NCBI RefSeq assembly: GCF_032362555.1
Contig: NC_083516.1
Coordinates: 2,381,001 to 2,445,000 of the forward strand
Direction of reading: 5' to 3'
DNA length: 64,000 bases
From: Amyelois transitella
Taxonomy: Eukaryota; Arthropoda; Insecta; Lepidoptera; Pyralidae
Shown: in pieces, positions 12,501 through 24,500 of the stretch
Layout: every line of letters starts with the position of its first letter
How positions within the stretch are numbered: position 1 is the stretch's first letter
The notes under the pieces: generated by a model
The model's database searches: none
What the model was told of the DNA's origin: nothing
The model's input: only the letters and a program-made list of their open reading frames with translations
Position numbers and translations under genes: made by a program

Positions 12501-15500
12501 TGGGGAATTATACTTAGTGAAATAGTGTCGTCTGGTTATAGTATATGTAATGTATACGCAGAAAATTTAAGCAATACAGCTGAATGTGACCTTTCAGTCT
12601 TCGGGACTTTTGACTCTGTCTACTCCGTAAGGGATAAAGACGTGATAATATGTATGTATACCCATAGAAGATCGTATGGAAACCTGTTTATTCAGGCAAC
12701 TATATAACCATAATTCAAGTTAGGTTCTTTAGTGACACAGAGATCAGAGGGCTGTAGCTCCTCTGAATCACCAGAACTACCCTCTCCTGAATCTTTTTTT
12801 CAAGGTCTTTGAGGTGGACACCGGCGTCTTCTAGGGAGGGAACAGCAGCAATAGCAAACAGAACGATTATCAAAACATTAATGTGGTTCGATAAGATGCA
12901 AGGCTCGACATCCATAAATAACTTTTTTTACCAAATATGTATATCATATCTTATCGTGTAGGTACTTAAAAACGACTTAGTACTTGAGGGCGATGTTTAG
13001 TCTGTCCAAGAGTCATTGGCCCTAATCTGTGTTAATAGACTTCAAATATGTATGTTGTATTGTACACTCTTGCGTAATAGTTGCTGTCATTGATATTATT
13101 GACACAGAATTATTTATAGCACTACATAATGATTTAGAGGTAAGATAACATACATACATACATACATAAAATCACGCCTCTTTCCCGGAGGGGTAGGCAG
13201 AGACTACCTCTTTCCACTTGCCACGATCTCTGCATACTTCTTTAGCTTCGTCCACATTCATAACGAGGTAAGATAAAATGACGTTATACGAGTAAAATAA
13301 TACTATGCAACTGATAAATTACTTTTTTTAAGATGATAATAGACTAGAATAGGGACGAAGGGCTTGTAAGCTCCAAAGTAAGTTCAAGTGTTAGGATGTT
13401 AACTTAACGAAAATTAAGTATACCTGAAAACTAGCTAGAGATTTCAGAGCTTGTTCGACTTGACAAAGACCAATTTTAATCTTGATTTGAAAATCAAACC
13501 CGTGGTTTTAGATTTACAAGCAACAACGTAGGCAATAATCAAAACAGATGTCGACAAATAAAAAAAAAGATACTTCCCGGGCGGTAAAAAAACACGACCA
13601 TAAAATGATAAGACCGTAATATTTAATTCCTCACCAGCCAACAACGCCAAGCACTCAGCTATCGATGCCCTGGACAAGGAGCTGTCGAAGGTGTCCCTGG
13701 CTGCCGGGGAAGCAAAGGACGCTGCCAGCCGCGCGGTGGCTGACGGGAAGAAGGTCGTCGACACTACTAAAGGTAGGTGTCGCGAACCGAAGAAACTATT
13801 TGTATCTGGGGCAAATCGTACTACTTTTTCAGATCAAAAACTGTACGTAGAAGACTATAAAAGAAGTGAAATTATTTAAATATTTTTAAGTTTGAAATTA
13901 ATTTTGGTTTACGTATTTTGTTTGTTATTGTTTCCATTTAATATCTATGTTTCTTTTACATTCTTTTTTTTATTATTGGTTTTTTTTATTTCTTTTTTTA
14001 ATTTACCGTATAGACACACTGGCTACTACGGCAGACAACACAAGGAAAGCGGCAGAATCTGCGGCCAACTCAGCAAGAGGTAAGTACCACAGTCATTTAA
14101 ATATTGTAAGGTACAAACCTAATTATAAGTTAATTTAAATTGCACTTTGTAGATTCTATCAATAGTACAGTAGACAACACCAAAACTGCTGCCCAATCAG
14201 CGGTGGACACTTCTAAGTCTTACGTCGACAGTGCTAAAGGTAACTGCCCCATTTTATCTATCAATTCTATTTTATGTTATTCCTCTCACGTTCTTGGCAC
14301 TTTTGTCTTACTTTGCTTCTGTTTCTCTGGCCTACTTACTTTTCCTACTTATATTCATGTCATGTGGGGTATTTATGGATTTTCTATGTATATTTGGGTG
14401 TTTGGTTTTGTAGATAAGTTTTATGGTACAGCGGATACCCCAAAAGCTGAACCGGCCGGTGATTCTGGATTGATGTCGTACGTTACTAGTGCTAAAGGTA
14501 AGTTCGATTCTTTATGTATTACTTTCATAAATTTAACTATTTAAGTAATTAAGTTACGCTCTACCTATATTTATTTTGCAAAAAGTTGTGTAGATTCAGT
14601 TTCGAATTCTATACAAAGCACGTTCGATACAACACAATGGACAGCACTATCCACTTTAGACATTATGAAATCGTATGGTACTTATACAGAACTATTTTCT
14701 ATATACATACTTATATATTTGGGTATGATTAATTGCAATATTTTTTAAAAGCCCTATTTTTAGGTTAAAAAAAAAGTAATATTTATTGATCGTTCACAAT
14801 TTCTTAATTTGTTTAAATCTTTGAATTTATAATTAGGTGTTGTAGAAAAACTTAGATTCAAATTTTTTTTTGTAATTTTTGTAAATTTTTAATTTGTAAT
14901 AGGTAGAGGTATGAACAATAATCATTAAAAACATTTTCAGGTTGACGAAAATATTTTTTAAACATAACTTTAATTATGGTTTACAATGATAATTTCGGTA
15001 TTTCGTATATATTTTGTAGATAAATTAATTGGTAAAGCGGAATGCACAAAATCGGAACCAGAGTCCGACACTGGCTTCATGTCATACGCTGCCGGTGCCA
15101 AAGGTATTTAAATTTTTCTTACTGAAGGATTTTGAAAGCTTATAAAGATTAAAAAAGATTAATTTACTTACTTAGAAATTAAAAGCAAAACCTACCAAAA
15201 GTAAATCATCAAAGTCTAGAACTGAAAGTTATTATTAATTCTAAACATATTTTTACGTACGAAATGATATTAATGATTATATTTTGATATTAATGAATAT
15301 ATATTTATTTAATTATGAATTAAAAAAAAAACTATTACTGATATTTTTAAACCTTTTTTATATTTGGGTTTTGTAGATAAATTATTTGGTACAACCGAAA
15401 CCCCAAAATCAGAACCAGAGTCCGGTACTGGCTTGATGTCATTCGCTACCAGTGCTAAAGGTATTTTAATTTAAGTAACTACATACATTAAGTAGGTATT

Positions 15501-18500
15501 TTGAAAGTTTTTAAATATTGAAAAATTATTGAGGCCGCTATGTATTTAGGTTACCAAAAGTTAAAAATCAGATCAACACCTGAAATATAAAATTGATAAT
15601 AATTAAATAATTTCATATAAAATTAAAATTTATGCGAGTTTGTTAACTTTCTCTACTTCTTTGTTTGGGTTTTTTGTAGATAAATTGTTTGGTACATCGG
15701 AAACCCCGAAATCGGAACCACAATCATCTAATACTGGTTTAATGTCATATGCTACTAGCGCAAAAGGCAAGTTTGAAAGTTTGACAAATTCTGTTCAATA
15801 AATCTGCTAGTCCAGTGGGACTTAGTTCGCTTTTCAGACCGAGAAAAGATTTTTGTGTTGTGGAATAACAATTAGTTTTTTTGTGTTCTATTAAGTTAAA
15901 AAAGAAAAAAAAATAGTTTGCTTATCAGCCTTAAACATTTTGACTGTTGTATGTGTACCTATATGTCTCGATTTTGTGCTGTACTTTTATTTTCCGTCAC
16001 GTAGGATATACTATTATTTATATAGAAATAATATTCTTTAATTTGTTTATTTTGTAGATTCGGTTTCGAACGTTGTGCACAGCACTATAGACGAAACACA
16101 AAAAAGTGCGGAATCAGCTATTGATAATGGGAAATCGTATGTTAGTACAGCAAAAGGTAATTAATTGAGGTGATTGAGTGATTGTGGAATCCGTTTAATA
16201 ATCTAAACATTTATCAACTTTACGAAATTAAATTTTTATTAATAAAAAATTAAAACAAGAGATATTTGTACCATATTGAACATTTTTTATGTCATTTGGG
16301 TGTTTTGTAGATAAATTATTTGGAACAAAAGAACCTCCAAAACCGGAACCACCGTCTGGTTTGATGTCATACGCTACCAGTGCTCAAGGCAAGTTAAGTC
16401 CAGAAGTACAGTTTACATTTTACCGTTGAAAAAAAATTAAGATAAAAGCTGCTGTTATATCTGTTCTATGAACTGTACATTGGTGTTTTTATTTAACTCG
16501 TGTAATACCCACTTGTACATATTTAATACAAGTGAGCATAACATAAAGTAAATACTCAAAATAATTATGCAAATTATCTTGTATAATCTTGTAGAAATAT
16601 TTTTATTACGCCAATTATTAGAAAATTAAACAACTCAGTCAAATTAAATTACATTAAATTCATTAATGAAAACTAAAACTTTACTTTTGGTACAATTTAT
16701 AATATCAATGTTTTACGATTGTTATATCGTTTGGGTGATTTGTAGATAAATTATTTGGAACAAAAGAACCCCCGAAACCGGAACCACCGTCTGGTTTGAT
16801 GTCATACGCTACCAGTGCTCAAGGCAAGTTAACGTACAATGTACTATACATTGATGTTCTTTCATATTAAATTAGTCTAATACCCACTTGTATATATTTA
16901 ACACAAGTGGGCATTACATAAATTAAATAATGAAAATAATTCTGCAAATTATCTTGTAGAATCAGTATCGGATGCTGTGCACAGCACTATAGACACAACG
17001 CAAGAAACAGCGCAATCTGCGCTTGATACTGGGAAATCGTATGCCTCTACAGCGAAAGGTATTTTAATAGCTTCAATTGATTCGATTATAAAATTGGAAC
17101 AAATATTTTTATTACGCCAATTATTCGAAAATTAATCAACTTCGTCAAATTAAATTACAATTCATAAATGAAAACTAAAACTTCAGTATTCATATAATTT
17201 ATAATATCAATGTTTTACAAGTGTTATGTCGATTGGGTGTTTTGTAGATAAATTATTTGGAACAAAAGAACCCCCAAAACCGGAACCACCGTCTGGTTTG
17301 ATGTCATACGCTACCAGTGCTCAAGGCAAGTTTAGATCAGAGGTACAAAGTTGGCTTTTTATCGCTGAAAAAAAAAACAAAAATCTCCTTTAACAGTTCT
17401 CTGCTTAGTGAGCTTTACGTAGATGGGCATTGATACCTTAATAACTTTGTGTTATTTCAACTGTGTTATAAAAAATAACACAGGTTTACACAATTCAAAT
17501 TGGAATTGATCGTTTAATAATTGAAAATTATCTTGTAGAATCAGTATCGAATGCTGTGCACAACACTATAGACACAACGCAAGAAACAGCGCAATCTGCG
17601 CTTGATACTGGGAAATCGTATGCCACTTCAGCGAAAGGTATTTTAATTGTCTTCGATTGATCGATTATAAAATTGGAATAAATATTTTTATTACGCCAAT
17701 TATTTGAAAATTAAACAACTCAGTCAAATTAAATTACAATTCATTAATGAAAACTAAAACTTTACTATTGGTACAATTTATAATATCAATGTTTTACGAT
17801 TGTTATATCGTTTGGGTGATTTGTAGATAAATTATTTGGAACAAAAGAACCACCTAAACCGGAACCACCGTCTGGTTTGATGTCATACGCTACCAGTGCT
17901 CAAGGCAAGTTAACGTACTATGTACTATACATTGATGTTCTTTCATATTAAATTCGTGTAATACCCACTTGTATATATTTAACACAAGTGGGCATTACAT
18001 AAATTAAATAATGAAAATAATGCTGCAAATTATCTTGTAGAATCAGTATCGGATGCTGTGCACAGCACTATAGACACAACGCAAGAAACAGCGCAGTCTG
18101 CGCTTGATACTGGGAAATCGTATGCCACTACAGCGAAAGGTATTTCCATTGTGTTCGATTGAGTGGTTGTAAAATTAGAATACCTACGTATTGCAAAATT
18201 AGGCATTTTATATGAAAACATGGAACTTAGTCACATTAAATTTGAATTTTAGAATTCATACTGAACGAAAGTAATCTGTCATGATATTTTATCAATATAC
18301 TGCGATTTTTATGTTATTTGGGTGTTTTGTAGATAAATTATTTGGAACAAAAGAACCCCCAAAACCGGAACCACCATCTGGTTTGATGTCATACGCTACC
18401 AGTGCTCAAGGCAAGTTTAGATCAGAGGTACAAAGTTGGCTTTTTATCGCTGAAAAAAAAACAAAAATCTCCTTTAACATTTCTCTGTTTATTGAGCTTT

Positions 18501-21500
18501 ACGTAGATGGGCATTGATACCTTAATTACTTTGTGTTATTTCAACTGTGTTATAAAAAATAACACAGGTTTACACAATTCAAATTGGAATTGATCGTTTA
18601 ATAATTGAAAATTATCTTGTAGAATCAGTATCGAATGCTGTGCACAACACTATAGACACAACGCAAGAAACAGCGCAGTCTGCGCTTGATACTGGGAAAT
18701 CGTATGCTACTTCAGCGAAAGGTATTTTAATTGTCTTCCACTGATCGATTATAAAATTGGAATTAATATTTTTATTACGACAATTATTTGAAAATTAAAC
18801 AACTCAGTCAAATTAAATAACAATTCATTAGTGAAAACTAAAACTTTACTATTGATACAATTTATAATATCAATGTTTTACGATTGTTATATCGTTTGGG
18901 TGATTTGTAGATAAATTATTTGGAACAAAAGAACCCCCGAAACCGGAACCACCGTCTGGTTTGATGTCATACGCTACCAGTGCTCAAGGCAAGTTAACGT
19001 ACTATGTACTATACATTGATATTCTTTCATATTAAATTCGTGTAATACCCACTTGTATATATTTAACACAAGTGGGCATTACATAAATTAAATAATGAAA
19101 ATAATGCTGCAAATTATCTTGTAGAATCAGTATCGGATGCTGTGCACAGCACTATAGACACAACGCAAGAGACAGCGCAGTCTGCGCTTGATACTGGGAA
19201 ATCGTATGCCACTACAGCGAAAGGTATTTCCATTGTGTTCGATTGAGTGGTTGTAAAATTAGAATACCTACGTATTGCAAAATTAGGCATTTTATATGAA
19301 AACATGGAACTTAGTCACATTAAATTTGAATTTTAGAATTCATACTGAACGAAAGTAATCTGTCATGATATTTTATCAATATACTGCGATTTTTATGTTA
19401 TTTGGGTGTTTTGTAGATAATTTATTTGGAACAAAAGAACCCCCAAAACCGGAACCACCATCTGGTTTGATGTCATACGCTACTAGTGCTCAAGGCAAGT
19501 TTAGATCAGAGGTACAAAGTTGGCTTTTTATCGCTGAAAAACAACAAAAATCTCCTTTAACATTTCTCTGCTTATTGAGCTTTACGAAGATGGGCATTGA
19601 TACCTTAATAGCTTTGTGTAATTTCAACTGTGTTATAAAAAATAACACAGGTTTACACAAGTCAAATTGGAATTGATCGTTTAATTATTGAAAATTATCT
19701 TGTAGAATCAGTATCGAATGCTGTGCACAGCACTATAGACACAACGCAAGAAACAGCGCAGTCTGCGCTTGATACTGGGAAATCGTATGCTACTTCAGCG
19801 AAAGGTATTTTAATTGTCTTCCATTGATCGATTATAAAATTGGAATTAATATTTTTATTACGACAATTATTTGAAAATTAAACAACTCAGTCAAATTAAA
19901 TTACAATTCATTAATGAAAACTAAAACTTTACTATTGGTACAATTTATAATATCAATGTTTTACGATTGTTATATCGTTTGGGTGTTTTGTAGATAAATT
20001 ATTTGGAACAAAAGAACCCCCGAAACCGGAACCACCGTCTGGTTTGATGTCATACGCTACCAGTGCTCAAGGCAAGTTAACGTACTATGTACTATACATT
20101 GATGTTCTTTCATATTAAATTCGTGTAATACCCACTTGTATATATTTAACACAAGTGGGCATTACATAAATTAAATAATGAAAATAATTCTGCAAATTAT
20201 CTTGTAGAATCAGTATCGAATGCTGTGCACAGCACTATAGACACAACGCAAGAAACAGCGCAATCTGCGCTTGATACTGGGAAATCGTATGCTACTACAG
20301 CGAAAGGTATTTTAATAGCTTCAATTGATTCGATTATAAAATTGGAACAAATATTTTTATTACGCCAATTATTCGAAAATTAATTAACTTCGTCAAATTA
20401 AATTACAATTCATAAATGAGAACTAAAACTTCAGTATTCATATAATTTATAATATCAATGTTTTACAAGTGTTATGTCGATTGGGTGTTTTGTAGATAAA
20501 TTATTTGGAACAAAAGAACCCCCAAAACCGGAACCACCGTCTGGTTTGATGTCATACGCTACCAGTGCTCAAGGCAAGTTTAGATCAGAGGTACAAAGTT
20601 GGCTTTTTATCGCTGAAAAAAAAAAAAACAAATATCTCCTTTAACAGTTCTCTGCTTAGTGAGCTCTACGTAGATGGGCATTGATACCTTAATAACTTTG
20701 TGTTATTTCAACTGTGTTATAAAAAATAACACAGGTTTACACAATTCAAATTGGAATTGATCGTTTAATTATTGAAAATTATCTTGTAGAATCAGTATCG
20801 AATGCTGTGCACAGCACTATAGACACAACGCAAGAAACAGCGCAGTCTGCGCTTGATACTGGGAAATCGTATGCCACTACAGCGAAAGGTATTTTAATTG
20901 TCTTCGATTAATCGATTATAAAATTGGAATAAATATTTTTATTACGCCAATTACTTGAAAATTAAACAACTCAGTCAAATTAAATTACAATTCATTAATG
21001 AAAACTAAAACTTTACTATTGGTACAATTTATAATATCAATGTTTTACGATTGTTATATCGTTTGGGTGTTTTGTAGATAAATTATTTGGAACAAAAGAA
21101 CCCCCGAAACCGGAACCACCGTCTGGTTTGATGTCATACGCTACCAGTGCTCAAGGCAAGTTAACGTACTATGTACTATACATTGATATTCTTTCATATT
21201 AAATTCGTGTAATACCCACTTGTATATATTTAACACAAGTGGGCATTACATAAATTAAATAATGAAAATAATGCTGCAAATTATCTTGTAGAATCAGTAT
21301 CGGATGCTGTGCACATCACTATAGACACAACGCAAGAGACAGCGCAGTCTGCGCTTGATACTGGGAAATCGTATGTTACTACAGCGAAAGGTATTTCCAT
21401 TGTGTTCGATTGAGTGGTTGTAAAATTAGAATACCTACGTATTGCAAAATTAGGCATTTTATATGAAAACATGGAACTTAGTCACATTAAATTTGAATTT

Positions 21501-24500
21501 TAGAATTCATACTGAACGAAAGTAATCTGTCATGATATTTTATCAATATACTGCGATTTTTATGTTATTTGGGTGTTTTGTAGATAATTTATTTGGAACA
21601 AAAGAACCCCCAAAACCGGAACCACCATCTGGTTTGATGTCATACGCTACTAGTGCTCAAGGCAAGTTTAGATCAGAGGTACAAAGTTGGCTTTTTATCG
21701 CTGAAAAAAAAACAAAAATCTCCTTTAACATTTCTCTGCTTATTGAGCTTTACGTAGATGGGCATTGATACCTTAATAGTTTTGTGTAATTTCAACTGTG
21801 TTATAAAAAATAACACAGGTTTACACAAGTCAAATTGGAATTGATCGTTTAATTATTGAAAATTATCTTGTAGAATCAGTATCGAATGCTGTGCACAGCA
21901 CTATAGACACAACGCAAGAAACAGCGCAGTCTGCGCTTGATACTGGGAAATCGTATGCTACTTCAGCGAAAGGTATTTTAATTGTCTTCCATTGATCGAT
22001 TATAAAATTGGAATTAATATTTTTATTACGACAATTATTTGAAAATTAAACAACTCAGTCAAATTGAATTACAATTCATTAATGAAAACTAAACCTTTAC
22101 TATTGGTACAATTTATAATATCAATGTTTTACGATTGTTATATCGTTTGGGTGATTTGTAGATAAATTATTTGGAACAAAAGAACCCCCGAAACCGGAAC
22201 CACCGTCTGGTTTGATGTCATACGCTACCAGTGCTCAAGGCAAGTTAACGTACTATGTACTATACATTGATGTTCTTTCATATTAAATTCGTGTAATACC
22301 CACTTGTATATATTTAACACAAGTAGGCATTACATAAATTAAATAATGAAAATAATTCTGCAAATTATCTTGTAGAATCAGTATCGGATGCTGTGCACAG
22401 CACTATAGACACAACGCAAGAAACAGCGCAATCTGCGCTTGATACTGGGAAATCGTATGCTACTACAGCGAAAGGTATTTTAATAGCTTCAATTGATTCG
22501 ATTATAAAATTGGAACAAATATTTTTATTACGCCAATTATTCGAAAATTAATTAACTTCGTCAAATTAAATTACAATTCATAAATGAGAACTAAAACTTC
22601 AGTATTCATATAATTTATAATATCAATGTTTTACAAGTGTTATGTCGATTGGGTGTTTTGTAGATAAATTATTTGGAACAAAAGAACCCCCAAAACCGGA
22701 ACCACCGTCTGGTTTGATGTCATACGCTACCAGTGCTCAAGGCAAGTTTAGATCAGAGGTACAAAGTTGGCTTTCTATCGCTGAAAAAAAAAACAAAAAT
22801 CTCCTTTAACAGTTCTCTGCTTAGTGAGCTCTACGTAGATGGGCATTGATACCTTAATAACTTTGTGTTATTTCAACTGTGTTATAAAAAATAACACAGG
22901 TTTACACAATTCAAATTGGAATTGATCGTTTAATTATTGAAAATTATCTTGTAGAATCAGTATCGAATGCTGTGCACAGCACTATAGACACAACGCAAGA
23001 AACAGCGCAGTCTGCGCTTGATACTGGGAAATCGTATGCCACTACAGCGAAAGGTATTTTAATTGTCTTCGATTGATCGATTATAAAATTGGAATAAATA
23101 TTTTTATTACGCCAATTACTTGAAAATTAAACAACTCAGTCAAATTAAATTACAATTCATTAATGAAAACTAAAACTTTACTATTGGTACAATTTATAAT
23201 ATCAATGTTTTACGATTGTTATATCGTTTGGGTGATTTGTAGATAAATTATTTGGAACAAAAGAACCCCCGAAACCGGAACAACCGTCTGGTTTGATGTC
23301 ATACGCTACCAGTGCTCAAGGCAAGTTAACGTACTATGTACTATACATTGATATTCTTTCATATTAAATTCGTGTAATACCCACTTGTATATATTTAACA
23401 CAAGTGGGCATTACATAAATTAAATAATGAAAATAATGCTGCAAATTATCTTGTAGAATCAGTATCGGATGCTGTGCACAGCACTATAGACACAACGCAA
23501 GAAACAGCGCAGTCTGCGCTTGATACTGGGAAATCGTATGCCACTACAGCGAAAGGTATTTCCATTGTGTTCGATTGAGTGGTTGTAAAATTAGAATACC
23601 TACGTATTGCAAAATTAGGCATTTTATATGAAAACATGGAACTTAGTCACATTAAATTTGAATTTTAGAATTCATACTGAACGAAAGTAATCTGTCATGA
23701 TATTTTATCAATATACTGCGATTTTTATGTCATTTGGGTGTTTTGTAGATAAATTATTTGGAACCAAAGAACCTCCAAAACCGGAACCACCGTCTGGTTT
23801 GATGGCATACGCTACCAGTGCTCAAGGCAAGTTAAGCCCAAAGTTCGCTTTTTAGCGCTGAAATCAAAAATAATGGCTTACATATTTCCTATCTCTACTT
23901 AATGAGCTTTACGTTGATGTGCAATTATATTTTAGTTAAATTATGTAATTACTATTATGTTATAAGGATAAATACATGTTGTCAAATTAGAATTTATTGT
24001 ATAAATTCTGCAATTATCTTGTAGAATCAGTGTCGGATGCTGTGCACAGCACTATAGACACAACGCAAGAAAAAGCGCAGTCTGCGCTTGATACTGGGAA
24101 ATCGTATGCCACTTCAGCGAAAGGTATTGCAATTGTGTTTGATTGAGTAGTTGTAAAAATAAGCATAAATATTTTTGTTAACGCAAATTATATCCAAATT
24201 AGTCAACCTAGTCAAATCAAATTTAAATTCATATAGCAAACCTGAATCGATAGTAATCATAGACTTTATTTTGCAATGTTTTAAGATTTTTGTCGTTTGG
24301 GTGTTTTGTAGATAAATTATTTGGAACAAAAGAACCTCCAAAACCGGAACCACCGTCTGGTTTGATGTCATACGCTACCAGTGCTCAAGGCAAGTTAACG
24401 TACTATGTACTATACATTGATGTTATTTCTTATTTAACTCGTGTAATACCCACTTGTACATATCTAACACAAGTGGGCATTACATAAATTAAATTATGAA

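Noticed and set aside
18030..23637. Four near-identical 63-residue minus-strand frames starting MFSYKMPNF
   Set aside because: They are the reverse complement of A exons plus the adjoining intron; the repetition comes from the tandem amplification, not from a separate gene family.
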